The notes under the pieces: model-generated
The model's input: the letters and a program-made list of their open reading frames with translations, nothing else
The model's database searches: none
Told to the model about the DNA's origin: nothing
Part shown: one piece after another, positions 6,046 through 12,646 of the stretch
Layout: each line of letters begins with the position of its first letter
Numbering within the stretch: the stretch's first letter is position 1
Translations under genes and position numbers: made by a program
Assembly: GCA_041664945.1 (NCBI GenBank)
Contig: JBAYJY010000124.1
Coordinates: 1-12,646, forward strand
DNA: 12,646 bases
Direction of reading: 5' to 3'
DNA from: JBAYJY01 sp041664945
Lineage (GTDB): Bacteria; UBP15; UBA6099

Positions 6046-6264
6046 ATGGCAAAGCAGCAGAGGGCGTTCATTCTGAGCAGCGATGCGAGCGGCAAAAAGA
6101 GCAATCTGGATGAATTAAACAAGCTTCTCAAGGACGGTTGGGAGGTAGATGAGGTTGAACCGATGGGCGGAGGAGGGGAAGCGACTCGGTTCGCGAGCGT
6201 TCTGATCCTTGAGAAGGAAGAGAAAGAGAAGCCGGCGAAAAGCAAAAAGAAGAAAAAGAAATAG
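6046..6264 (+). CDS. Small DUF4177-like protein with lysine tail
   Basis: This 72-residue cytoplasmic protein starts at an ATG with AAAGGAG (6032-6038) seven nt upstream, an excellent ribosome-binding site. The core LNKLLKDGWEVDEVEPMGG (about 25-43) followed by a beta-strand ASVLILEK (about 50-57) recalls DUF4177-type domains, where LNxLGxxGWELV is followed by a short hairpin. The assignment is by eye. The C-terminus from about residue 57 is nearly all Glu then Lys, ending in KSKKKKKK, which suggests contact with nucleic acid or another acidic partner. It is a monocistronic unit between its own promoter and a terminator, convergent with the barrel gene. The function of the family is unknown. 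Confidence 0.8.
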   Translation: MAKQQRAFILSSDASGKKSNLDELNKLLKDGWEVDEVEPMGGGGEATRFASVLILEKEEKEKPAKSKKKKKK

Positions 6265-6302
6265 AAATCAATTATTCATAAACAGATTTTCAGCAAAGAA
6301 AA

Positions 6303-6340
6303 AGCGCCCCGACTGTTTGAAACAACCGGGGCGCTGTTTT
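6303..6340. terminator. Bidirectional intrinsic terminator between convergent genes
   Basis: AGCGCCCCG (6303-6311) pairs perfectly with CGGGGCGCT (6327-6335). Inside, TGTTT pairs with AAACA, giving a long stem. T-rich tracts follow on both strands (TTTTATTT at 6337-6344, and the complement of the A-rich 6293-6303). It serves the small plus-strand gene and the minus-strand barrel gene. Confidence 0.9.
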
Positions 6341-6356
6341 ATTTAGAAGAAAAGAC

Positions 6357-6920
6357 TTATTTGAAGAGGTAACCGACGGAAAGCAGGAAGGCAGATTCGT
6401 CAAAAATGTAGCGGCCTTCAATTTTAATGCCGTTTGCCGGCAGTTTGTAACCGACAATCAAGTTGCCTTCTAAAGAAGTGGCATCGTCGCTGGCAGTCGC
6501 GAGGCAACCGGCGCAGGGAGCGCTCACTGTAATCGATGCGTCTCCGTGTCCATATCCGAGTCCTACTCCGCCATAGAGAGAGCCGGCGAGTTTGTCGCTT
6601 TTCCCGGTCTGGAAGTCCCAAAGTCTGTTGACGGAAATCTGAAAGAAATCCATTTTTGCTTCCCAATTAACGCCAGAATATACTCCCGATGTTTTCAGAG
6701 GAGAATAGAGCAATTCGACTGTCGAGAAACCGCGAACGGCGGGCATTTCATATTCCAAGCCGAGCGCTAAGCTGCCGTCGAATTCATCAAAACTCATATA
6801 ACCGATCTTTACGCCGACCGTGCCGTCATAAGCTGATGATTTTACGGCTGCCTTTGACGCCATCGTCATCGTGAACAACATTGCTATTGCCATTACTCCT
6901 ACCGCTACTGCTTTCTTCAT
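6357..6920 (-). CDS. Outer-membrane beta-barrel protein (OMP 1)
   Basis: This 187-residue protein starts at the ATG 6920-6918, with AAGGAGG (6934-6928) seven nt upstream. The signal peptide MKKAVAVGVMAIAMLFTMT plus ASKA is cleaved near residue 24. The mature part alternates hydrophobic and polar residues in short strands (VGVKIGYMSF, LALGLEYEM, FSTVELLYSPL, GSLYGGVGLGYGHG, GNLIVGYKL, IKIEGRYIF, FLLSVGYLF), as in a small 8-stranded barrel. It ends SVGYLFK, an aromatic end signal followed by one extra Lys. A loop contains APCAGCLA, a CxxC pair. Substrate and role are unknown; OmpA-like or OmpW-like scaffold proteins look similar. Its signal peptide and leader closely match those of OMP 2, pointing to a duplicated 5' cassette. 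Confidence 0.8.
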   Translation of the reverse strand: MKKAVAVGVMAIAMLFTMTMASKAAVKSSAYDGTVGVKIGYMSFDEFDGSLALGLEYEMPAVRGFSTVELLYSPLKTSGVYSGVNWEAKMDFFQISVNRLWDFQTGKSDKLAGSLYGGVGLGYGHGDASITVSAPCAGCLATASDDATSLEGNLIVGYKLPANGIKIEGRYIFDESAFLLSVGYLFK

Positions 6921-6996
6921 TTCCTAACCTCCTTAAGGTTTTAACTATTTTTGACGCTGTTTGTTATAACGCTTTACTATATGGGAATCGGTCACA

Positions 6997-7005
6997 CCAC
7001 CCCCT
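6997..7005 (-). promoter_or_regulatory. Shared AGGGGGTGG leader block (OMP 1)
   Basis: AGGGGGTGG on the minus strand, 77 nt before the OMP 1 ATG. The identical block lies 79 nt before the OMP 2 ATG. Further shared blocks follow in both: CAAACAGC (here 6963-6956) and the region around the ribosome-binding site. Role unknown: operator, RNA element or remnant of a duplicated leader. Confidence 0.5.
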
Positions 7006-7042
7006 AAATCCATTCACAATCTCTAATATAGTATCCATTGAT

Positions 7043-7071
7043 ATTATATTTTTTTACCTTATTGCCAATAA
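7043..7071 (-). promoter_or_regulatory. Candidate sigma-70 promoter of OMP 1
   Basis: The minus strand has TATAAT (7048-7043), 17 nt after a poor TTATTG (7071-7066). A second possible -10, TATATT (7030-7025), would put the shared AGGGGGTGG block at the same transcript position as in OMP 2 but has no recognisable -35. I cannot choose between them. Confidence 0.35.
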
Positions 7072-7110
7072 TGAGAAAGGGCGCGGCTGAGCACAATTTG
7101 AAGGGAAATG

Positions 7111-7144
7111 AAAACAGGGTCCCGGAGCTCCGAGACCCTGTTTT
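7111..7144 (-). terminator. Intrinsic terminator of OMP 2
   Basis: AAAACAGGGTC (7111-7121) pairs perfectly with GACCCTGTTTT (7134-7144), with a self-complementary CGGAGCTCCG at the tip. It lies about 40 nt past the OMP 2 stop on the minus strand. The T-run there is short (TTTTCATTT), so efficiency is uncertain. It separates the two barrel genes. Confidence 0.8.
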
Positions 7145-7182
7145 GGGCAAATTCTAAACTTGTACCGTTAAATCTGTGAAAC

Positions 7183-7926
7183 TCAGAAGGCGTAAGTCAC
7201 GCCAAGGAACGGTCCTTTGACGTCCAGCGAGGACTCGAGGGTGTCGCCATTAGGCGCCGTTATGGTGTCATGTTCCAGAGATATATAGTTATATCCCAAG
7301 TCGGCTTTAAGGCCGGTTGTTCCGATTTTATATGACCCTTTCACTGTAAAATCGAATCTTGTGGCGTCAGGGCTTAAAGAACCGGCGGCAACTGTCAATT
7401 TTGCTTGATTCGCTATTCCAAAGCCAACATCGATACCGGCGGAGAACGGAGTTCCTTCGAATTCTTTGGAATAGCCGCCGCCGATCCTGAACCCGTTGTA
7501 CTTGATGGTTAAGCTGTCGGCGGGAATCACGTCTGTCACCGCAAATTTATATTCGCCGTATGAAATAGTGGCATAAGGGCCATTTTGAAAATCATATCTC
7601 GCGCCGAGCATATATTGCGTTGATTTGATTTTTGAAGTGTCTTCAGTCTTTGAGCCGCTTGCGGCGTATGCCAATGTGGCGCTCCATGGTTTTGCTATGG
7701 TTATCACGGCTGAAAGCGCGGGCAGAAAATTCTGGGTTACATCGCCGCTGTCGGCGGATACAACTCCGCCTGATGTATAAACCGAGGAAAGGTCAGCCTT
7801 CATCGGCATGTAACCTATGGAAACCTCTCCGCCTATCGCCATGGGTTTCTGTTCTGCTTTCGCCGCCAGCGTCATCGAGAACAGCATTGCCATCGCCATC
7901 ACTCCTACTGCTACGAACTTCTTCAT
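7183..7926 (-). CDS. Outer-membrane beta-barrel protein (OMP 2)
   Basis: This 247-residue protein starts at the ATG 7926-7924, with CTGGAGG (7940-7934) seven nt upstream. The signal peptide MKKFVAVGVMAMAMLFSMT plus LAAKA is nearly that of OMP 1. The mature protein shows about ten amphipathic strands (GGEVSIGYMPM, LSAVITIAK, SATLAYAAS, QYMLGARYDF, YATISYGEYKF, FRIGGGYSKEF, FSAGIDVGFGI, RFDFTVKGSYKI, LKADLGYNYISL, FLGVTYAF). It ends in Tyr-Ala-Phe, the classic BAM-recognised C-terminal aromatic. There is no Cys. A porin-like or structural barrel is likely; the substrate is unknown. Apart from the signal peptide I see little similarity to OMP 1. Confidence 0.85.
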   Translation of the reverse strand: MKKFVAVGVMAMAMLFSMTLAAKAEQKPMAIGGEVSIGYMPMKADLSSVYTSGGVVSADSGDVTQNFLPALSAVITIAKPWSATLAYAASGSKTEDTSKIKSTQYMLGARYDFQNGPYATISYGEYKFAVTDVIPADSLTIKYNGFRIGGGYSKEFEGTPFSAGIDVGFGIANQAKLTVAAGSLSPDATRFDFTVKGSYKIGTTGLKADLGYNYISLEHDTITAPNGDTLESSLDVKGPFLGVTYAF

Positions 7927-8004
7927 TTCCTAACCTCCAGTGTTTTTTTGTCTAATCTTTATAATTGCTGTTTGAAAACAATCAAAATTGCTATTATGCT
8001 TCAA

Positions 8005-8013
8005 CCACCCCCT
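8005..8013 (-). promoter_or_regulatory. Shared AGGGGGTGG leader block (OMP 2)
   Basis: Identical to the block before OMP 1 and almost equally far from the start codon (79 versus 77 nt). With the promoter at 8034-8061 it would lie about 14 nt into the transcript. CAAACAGC follows at 7974-7967, as in OMP 1. Confidence 0.5.
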
Positions 8014-8033
8014 GATCTCTGATAATTTTCCTC

Positions 8034-8061
8034 ATTATATTACACGCAAAAATAATGACAA
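8034..8061 (-). promoter_or_regulatory. Sigma-70 promoter of OMP 2
   Basis: The minus strand reads TTGTCA (8061-8056; 5 of 6 consensus), a 16-nt spacer and a perfect TATAAT (8039-8034). The start would be near 8027, giving a 5' leader of about 100 nt. It lies just past the stop of the radical SAM gene. Confidence 0.7.
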
Positions 8062-8105
8062 GTGGCTTGAAAAACAAATTTTCCGGCCGGATTATTCCTC
8101 GAATG

Positions 8106-8978
8106 TCATAAAGCTCTCATGAACTCTGGGCGTAGGAACTGCTCAGGGTTATCGAGCGCGTCATCAATGATTTTCAGCAGTTTTGGGCGGTCCTTGCTGA
8201 GGATGCCTTTGAGCGGCAGATAGTTAGAGGCGTGGTTTGTTCGAAACACGCAATTTTCGGTATTCATATTCTCGACGAGCAGCCTCAATTCGCGGAGCAT
8301 GCCTTCTTTTTCTACGAACTCGAAATCCGGCCCCATCGCATTTTTGAAGTAGTCCTCGAACGGCCCGAGCATAAGAGTTAGCGCGCTGACATAGGTCGGA
8401 TTCATTTCCGAGCAAAGCGAAGCGGTGTCGGCGATGTGTTCGCGGGACATGGCGGTTCCGCCGAGGCCGAGAAGGATGGTGACGGAGAGCGGAAAACCGG
8501 CGTCGAGCGCTTTTTTGCCGGCTTCGAGAATCTCGGCGCGGGTAGCGCCTTTGTCGACTTTCTTCAGGACTGCGTCATTGCCGGATTCGACGCCGAGATA
8601 GAGGATGTCGAGGCCGTCCTGGCGCAGCCGGAGCAGGTCGGCCTCGCTTTTGCGCAGCAGGTTCGAGGGGTTGGCGTAACTCGTGACGCGTTCGAGCCGC
8701 GGAAATTCGGCATAGAGCAGCTTTAGAATGTCGCTCAAATGGTCGGTTTTGATCGCGAGCGCGTCGCCGTCTGCGAGAAAAATCTTTGTAGTGTAGGGGG
8801 CGAGCCGCGCGCATTCGAGAGCGTCTTTCTTGAAATCCTCGAAGCGGCGAATTCGGAACTTTTTCATTTTATACATGCCGCAGAATAGGCAGCCGTTGTG
8901 CGAGCAGCCGTAGGTTGCCTGAAGGATAAGAGAGCGCGCCTCGCTCGGGGGCCTGAATAATGGTTCATCGTATTTCAT
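8106..8978 (-). CDS. Radical SAM protein with CX4CX2C cluster motif
   Basis: This 290-residue radical SAM enzyme should bind a [4Fe-4S] cluster and cleave S-adenosylmethionine. The cluster motif is YGCSHNGCLFCGMY, with Cys at 25, 30 and 33. This is CX4CX2C rather than the usual CX3CX2C, and I recall the CSxNxCxFCxMY form from one COG1032-like subfamily. Other landmarks are FLADGDAL (67-74), YLGVESGNDAVLKKVDKG (127-144), the SAM-contacting GxESG, and ILLGLGG (168-174). The C-terminal quarter has no obvious extra cluster or B12 domain. The start ATG has only a weak GAGG nine nt upstream. It stands alone, divergent from aroE; OMP 2 downstream has its own promoter. No terminator is evident. The substrate is unknown. 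Confidence 0.88.
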   Translation of the reverse strand: MKYDEPLFRPPSEARSLILQATYGCSHNGCLFCGMYKMKKFRIRRFEDFKKDALECARLAPYTTKIFLADGDALAIKTDHLSDILKLLYAEFPRLERVTSYANPSNLLRKSEADLLRLRQDGLDILYLGVESGNDAVLKKVDKGATRAEILEAGKKALDAGFPLSVTILLGLGGTAMSREHIADTASLCSEMNPTYVSALTLMLGPFEDYFKNAMGPDFEFVEKEGMLRELRLLVENMNTENCVFRTNHASNYLPLKGILSKDRPKLLKIIDDALDNPEQFLRPEFMRAL

Positions 8979-9022
8979 TTTTATGCCTCACACGGCAGAA
9001 TCAGTAAAGGTTGCCGTTTATC

Positions 9023-9050
9023 AGTCTATTCCGGATGAGAAAATATTCAA
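9023..9050 (-). promoter_or_regulatory. Weak sigma-70 promoter candidate of the radical SAM gene
   Basis: The minus strand reads TTGAAT (9050-9045), 16 nt, TAGACT (9028-9023). Each hexamer matches 4 of 6 consensus positions. The start would be near 9016, about 38 nt before the ATG. Confidence 0.35.
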
Positions 9051-9104
9051 GTAAAAATGAAATCGCGCGGAAAATTGAAGTTCAGGGAGTGTGGCATAAT
9101 CATA

Positions 9105-9134
9105 TTGCATACTGCGTTCGAAAAAGGATATAAT
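9105..9134 (+). promoter_or_regulatory. Sigma-70 promoter of the aroE-pilus ATPase operon
   Basis: A perfect TATAAT (9129-9134) lies 18 nt after TTGCAT (9105-9110; 3 of 6). The start would be near 9141, a very short leader before the aroE ATG at 9160. The -35 is poor, so an activator or weak basal expression is possible. Confidence 0.5.
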
Positions 9135-9159
9135 CTATCAGCTACGGAGATGTTCAGAG

Positions 9160-10011
9160 ATGAATATAAACGCGAAGACGGAAATATACGGGATTATCGG
9201 CTGGCCGGTGGAGCACTCGCTGTCGCCGGCGATGCATAATGCGGCGTTCGAGCATTTCGGAATGAACGCGCGGTATGTGCCGATGCCTGTGGAGGCGGAT
9301 GCGCTAGGCGGCGCCGCGGCCGGAATCCGGGCGCTGAACATAAAAGGCGTGAATTTAACGGTGCCGCACAAAGTGCGGATAATAGAATATCTGGACGCGA
9401 TAGAAGGAGTTGCGGCGGAGCTTGAGGCGGTAAATGTAGTTGATAACCGAGGCGGAAAACTGACCGGCAGAAATACGGACGCGGAAGGTTTCCGGCAGTC
9501 GCTGATGGAAGCAGGCGTGGAGGCCGTGGGCAGGCTGGCGGCGGTTGTCGGAGCGGGCGGGGCGTCGCGGGCGGTTATCCGGGCGCTGCAGGCCGCCGGG
9601 GCGGAAAAGATATACCTTTTCAACCGCACGCATGAGAAGGCGGTTGCGATAGCTGAAAAGGCTTCCGGGAAGGGAATCGCGCCTGTTTTGCCGGTAAAAT
9701 ATTCGGATGCCGGAGCGCGTGACATTCTGCGCGATTGTGCTATTATTATTAACGCGACATCATTGGGGCTGAGCAGGAACGATCCGCCTCCAATTGATCC
9801 GGAACCAATACATTCGGGGCAAACGTTGGTGGATTTGATCTACCGGCCTGCGGAAACAGCGTTTCTCGCGGCTGGCGCCGCGAAGGGCGCCAAGACGGTG
9901 AATGGATACGGAATGCTGGTGTTTCAGGCGCTTGAGGCTTTCAGGATTTGGACAGGCAGCGCGCCGCCGGCAAGCGTGATGTGGGATGCAGGACTTAAGG
10001 AGCAGGGTTAA
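9160..10011 (+). CDS. aroE: Shikimate dehydrogenase (NADP+)
   Basis: AroE reduces 3-dehydroshikimate to shikimate with NADPH, the fourth step of chorismate and aromatic amino acid synthesis in the cytoplasm. The protein has 283 residues, a normal length. Shikimate site: SLSPAMHN (20-27), NLTVPHK with catalytic Lys71, and NTD with Asp107. Cofactor site: GAGGASRA (131-138), and NRT (155-157), the NADP-preferring pattern. NATSLGL (198-204), DLIYRP (225-230) and GYGMLVFQ (249-256) complete the family signature. GGAG at 9146-9149 is the ribosome-binding site, 10 nt upstream. The pilus ATPase begins nine nt after the stop, with its SD overlapping the TAA, so the two are cotranscribed. The pathway link is probably fortuitous. 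Confidence 0.96.
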   Translation: MNINAKTEIYGIIGWPVEHSLSPAMHNAAFEHFGMNARYVPMPVEADALGGAAAGIRALNIKGVNLTVPHKVRIIEYLDAIEGVAAELEAVNVVDNRGGKLTGRNTDAEGFRQSLMEAGVEAVGRLAAVVGAGGASRAVIRALQAAGAEKIYLFNRTHEKAVAIAEKASGKGIAPVLPVKYSDAGARDILRDCAIIINATSLGLSRNDPPPIDPEPIHSGQTLVDLIYRPAETAFLAAGAAKGAKTVNGYGMLVFQALEAFRIWTGSAPPASVMWDAGLKEQG

Positions 10012-10020
10012 GGAATAAAT

Positions 10021-11724
10021 ATGTTCACTCCGGCGAAAAAACTGATAAAGGTTTTGACCAAGAAGGAGTTGGTGACGCCTTCGCAGATAGAGGAGGCCGT
10101 GAAAGCGGTCGGCGAAAGCGATATTGACCGTTATCTCATCGACAAAGGATACGTTGAAGAAAAAGAAATACTGAAAATCGACGCCGAGCATACGGGGACG
10201 CCGTACATAGACCTCGCCGAGATCGAGCTCGACACGAAACTGGTCAAGATAATACCAAGACACATAGCGGAAAAATATAAAGTCATAGTAGTCAGCCGAG
10301 GGGACGGCAAGATAAACCTCGCGATGGCTAATCCGATGAACATGTTCGCGACCGACGACATCAGGACGCTGACGAACAGCGCCGTGACGCCGATGCTCGG
10401 CTCCGAGCGGCAGATAATCGAAAAGATAAACGAGGTGTACGCGCAGCTCGATTCGGCCGAGGATATTCTCGACACGATGGTGTCCGAGGATAGCGAGGTC
10501 AAGGCGATCGAGGAAGAAGAATCTCTGACTACGACAAAGCTTGCGGCGGCGGCCGAAGAGGCGCCCGTTGTGCGGCTCAGCAACTCGATAATCATGCAGG
10601 CGGTAAAGGACGGCGCGAGCGACATCCACGTCGAGCCGGGGAAGACATGGGTTCGAATCCGATTCAGGATCGACGGCGTTCTGCACGAGGAAATGAAGTT
10701 CCCGCGCAAGATCCACGCCGCGCTTGTGTCGCGCTTTAAAATCCTCGCGAAACTCGATATCGCAGAGCGGCGCGTGCCGCAGGACGGCCGCATACCGTTG
10801 CGCGTCGAGGGCCGCGAGATAGATCTCCGCGTCGCGACTCTGCCCACTATCTGGGGCGAAAAGGTGACGATGCGCATTCTCGACAAGTCGTCGATCCTCA
10901 TCGGCGTCGAGCGCCTCGGCTTTGAATCCGAGGATCTGCAGATTTTCAGAAAACTGATAACGAAACCATACGGGATCATATTCTCCACAGGGCCTACCGG
11001 TTCCGGAAAGACGACAACGCTTTATGCGGTGTTGAATGAACTGAACACGGTGGACAAGAATCTGACATCGGTGGAAGACCCGATTGAATACCAGTTGACG
11101 GGCGTGGCGCAGGCGCAGGTGAACACGCGGGCCGGGATGACGTTCGCCGGGGCGCTGAGATCGATGCTGCGCCAGGACCCTGATATCATCATGGTGGGCG
11201 AAATCCGCGACAAGGAAACGGCCGAGGTGTCGGTTCACGCGTCTCTGACAGGCCATCTCGTGTTGTCGACGATCCACGCGAACGACGCGGCGAGCACAAT
11301 CACGCGGCTGTTCCACATGGGAGTGGAGCCGTACCTCGTGTCATCGTCTGTAATCTGCGTGCTCGCTCAGCGGCTTGTGCGCCGGGTTTGCCCCGAGTGC
11401 AGGATAGACTATGTGCCGCCGCCTGACGCGCTGTTGCGGCTCGGCATCCCAGCCGGGACGAAGCTCTACCGGGGCCAGGGTTGCGAGTTCTGCCGCGAAA
11501 CAGGCTATCAGGGCCGCGTCGGCGTTTACGAACTCATGGAACTCGACGATGAACTTCGCTTGCTGATCTCCGACGAGGCCTCGGCGCCCGTTATCAGAAG
11601 AAAGGCTTTGGAACTCGGCATGCACACGCTCCAGCAGGACGGAATCCGCAAGGTCATTTCAGGCGTCACAAGCATAGAAGAATGTATGAGAGTTCTCTTC
11701 GATACGGGGGTGCAATACACATGA
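10021..11724 (+). CDS. PilB/GspE-family assembly ATPase 1
   Basis: This hexameric cytoplasmic ATPase powers type IV pilus extension or type II secretion pseudopilus assembly. It has 567 residues. An N-terminal MshEN/T2SSE_N-like region (about 5-145) is followed by an acidic linker (150-170), then the N2 domain with ASDIHVEP (199-206) and ERRVPQDGRI (249-258). The ATPase core has Walker A GPTGSGKT (324-331), Asp box SVEDPIEY (350-357), Walker B DPDIIMVGE (386-394) and His box GHLVLSTIHAND (411-422). Two CxxC pairs, CPEC (457-460) and CEFC (488-491), form the zinc site of PilB/GspE and set it apart from PilT. All catalytic motifs are intact. The N-terminal motif lacks the glycines expected for c-di-GMP binding. 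The SD AAGGA overlaps the aroE stop. Pilus versus secretion cannot be settled without the downstream genes. Confidence 0.93.
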   Translation: MFTPAKKLIKVLTKKELVTPSQIEEAVKAVGESDIDRYLIDKGYVEEKEILKIDAEHTGTPYIDLAEIELDTKLVKIIPRHIAEKYKVIVVSRGDGKINLAMANPMNMFATDDIRTLTNSAVTPMLGSERQIIEKINEVYAQLDSAEDILDTMVSEDSEVKAIEEEESLTTTKLAAAAEEAPVVRLSNSIIMQAVKDGASDIHVEPGKTWVRIRFRIDGVLHEEMKFPRKIHAALVSRFKILAKLDIAERRVPQDGRIPLRVEGREIDLRVATLPTIWGEKVTMRILDKSSILIGVERLGFESEDLQIFRKLITKPYGIIFSTGPTGSGKTTTLYAVLNELNTVDKNLTSVEDPIEYQLTGVAQAQVNTRAGMTFAGALRSMLRQDPDIIMVGEIRDKETAEVSVHASLTGHLVLSTIHANDAASTITRLFHMGVEPYLVSSSVICVLAQRLVRRVCPECRIDYVPPPDALLRLGIPAGTKLYRGQGCEFCRETGYQGRVGVYELMELDDELRLLISDEASAPVIRRKALELGMHTLQQDGIRKVISGVTSIEECMRVLFDTGVQYT

Positions 11725-12646
11725 GCGCTCCGCAACAGCCCCAAAGAGCCGGAAAAAGAAGGCTCATAGGCGAACTGCTTATCGAACACGGCCTGTTAAC
11801 CGAACAGCAACTCAACGATGCGCTTGAAATACAGAGAACCTCGAACGAGATCGTCGGCAGGATTATGATCAGCCTCGGTTTCGTCACCGAGATGGATGTT
11901 TTGAAGATGCACGCGCTGCAACTCGGCGTTCCGTTCGTGGACCTGTCTCGCGTGAAGATAGTGCCGGCGATCGCCAAATCGCTGCAGCCGCACGTCGCGC
12001 AGCGCCACAAAGTCATTCCGATAAGCAAGGATAAACGCAAGATCGTTCTGGCTATGGTTAACCCGCTGAACGTTTTTGCCATAGACGAAGTTAAACTGAC
12101 GACCGGGCTTGAAGTTGTTCCCGTTCTTGCGCAGGAGGAACAGCTCCTGACAGCGGTTCATGCGAACTACGGAGTCGACGAGAGCACAGCGCGCGCCATC
12201 GAAAGCCTCCAGAAAATGGGGATCGACCCGAACTCTGTCGAGCACATCGATGACACAGAAGATGAGGATATATCGGTAAGCCACGCGAAGGAGCTTATCG
12301 AGGACTCGCCGATGATCAAGCTGGTGAACGCGATCATCGTGCAGGCGATCGACATGAGGGCGAGCGACATTCACATAGAGCCGCAACGCGACGAACTCAG
12401 GGTTCGGTTCCGCGTGGACGGCGTGCTTCAGGAAATCCGCAAGGTTCCAAAGAACATTCAGTCCGCGCTCTTATCGCGCATCAAGGTGCTCGCGGATCTC
12501 AATATCGCCGAAAAGCGCGTTCCGCAGGACGGCCGCATTGCGCTCATCGTCGGCGGCAAGGAGTTCGATTTCCGCGTTTCCTGCTTTCCAACGCAAAACG
12601 GCGAGAAGATCGTGCTCCGCATTCTCGACAAGGGCAGCGTTCTCAT
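11721..12646 (+). CDS. PilB/GspE-family assembly ATPase 2, 5' part
   Basis: The ATG at 11721 overlaps the previous stop as ATGA, so translation is probably coupled. GGGGG at 11706-11710 could act as a weak SD. The frame stays open to the right edge: 308 residues, cut before Walker A. The N-terminus holds two 24-residue MshEN-type units spaced by five residues: LIGELLIEHGLLTEQQLNDA and on to Gln38, then IVGRIMISLGFVTEMDVLKM and on to Gln67. Key glycines 17, 24, 46 and 53 are kept, which fits c-di-GMP binding. A linker with acidic residues (about 174-183) leads to the N2 domain with ASDIHIEP (214-221) and EKRVPQDGRI (264-273). It is a paralogue of the upstream ATPase. The missing part should contain the Walker A, Walker B and Cys motifs. 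Confidence 0.92.
   Translation, partial: MSAPQQPQRAGKRRLIGELLIEHGLLTEQQLNDALEIQRTSNEIVGRIMISLGFVTEMDVLKMHALQLGVPFVDLSRVKIVPAIAKSLQPHVAQRHKVIPISKDKRKIVLAMVNPLNVFAIDEVKLTTGLEVVPVLAQEEQLLTAVHANYGVDESTARAIESLQKMGIDPNSVEHIDDTEDEDISVSHAKELIEDSPMIKLVNAIIVQAIDMRASDIHIEPQRDELRVRFRVDGVLQEIRKVPKNIQSALLSRIKVLADLNIAEKRVPQDGRIALIVGGKEFDFRVSCFPTQNGEKIVLRILDKGSVL

Noticed and set aside
5834..6052. 72-codon minus-strand frame between the glycosyltransferase and the small gene
   Set aside because: It overlaps the start and promoter of the plus-strand gene, has an AT-driven composition (Ile, Tyr, Asn) and runs into the leader of the glycosyltransferase. It is more likely non-coding.
8060..8105. CCGGCCGG palindrome after the radical SAM gene as terminator
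   Set aside because: The palindrome gives almost no stem with a loop, and the following T-tract is interrupted.
9760..11316. 518-codon minus-strand open frame opposite aroE and the first ATPase
   Set aside because: It is antisense to two genes with intact catalytic motifs, is rich in Arg and His as codon shadows are, has no recognisable domain and no ribosome-binding site that I can see.
1..12646. tRNA, rRNA, CRISPR array or insertion sequence
   Set aside because: I saw no cloverleaf, no regularly spaced direct repeats and no transposase-like protein on either strand.

Overview
The window looks like chromosome from a diderm, motile bacterium of roughly half G+C. It encodes two flagellins, two putative outer-membrane beta-barrels (one ending in Phe), proteins with Sec signal peptides, and tandem type IV pilus/type II secretion ATPases. 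I cannot fix the phylum. A large fibre-like surface protein, a D0/D1-only flagellin pair and aroE placed before pilB/gspE-type genes would fit deltaproteobacterial, Nitrospira-like or candidate-phylum lineages, but that is inference.

Layout. (1) 1-2193, plus strand: the 3' end of a large fibre or adhesin protein with tail-fibre motifs and a triplicated Cys-containing C-terminus, then a small secreted protein of unknown function. (2) 2194-2583: intergenic DNA with a dispersed palindromic repeat and a strong terminator. (3) 2584-5837, minus strand: two close flagellin paralogues, each with its own sigma-28-type promoter and separated by a terminator, and upstream of them a GT4 glycosyltransferase that lacks a canonical start codon. 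Both flagellin leaders carry GGA motifs that resemble CsrA sites. (4) 6046-6264, plus strand: a small DUF4177-like protein with a lysine tail. (5) 6357-7926, minus strand: two putative outer-membrane barrels that share a nearly identical signal peptide, ribosome-binding region and leader blocks but have different mature parts. (6) 8106-8978, minus strand: a radical SAM protein. (7) 9160-12646, plus strand: aroE, then two PilB/GspE-type ATPases. The first is complete. The second overlaps it by 4 nt and runs off the window.

How the parts fit together. Flagellin and pilus-ATPase genes make this a cell-surface and motility neighbourhood. The flagellin block looks set up for late (sigma-28) transcription plus possible post-transcriptional control by CsrA. 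The glycosyltransferase has only a degenerate sigma-28-like site and could modify flagellin or a surface glycan. The two ATPases probably power type IV pilus assembly or type II secretion. Only the second keeps the glycine pattern of the c-di-GMP-binding MshEN motif. I see no clearly new multi-gene system. The most unusual points are the flagellin leaders, the glycosyltransferase start anomaly, the shared leader/signal-peptide cassette of the barrel genes and the triplicated fibre C-terminus.
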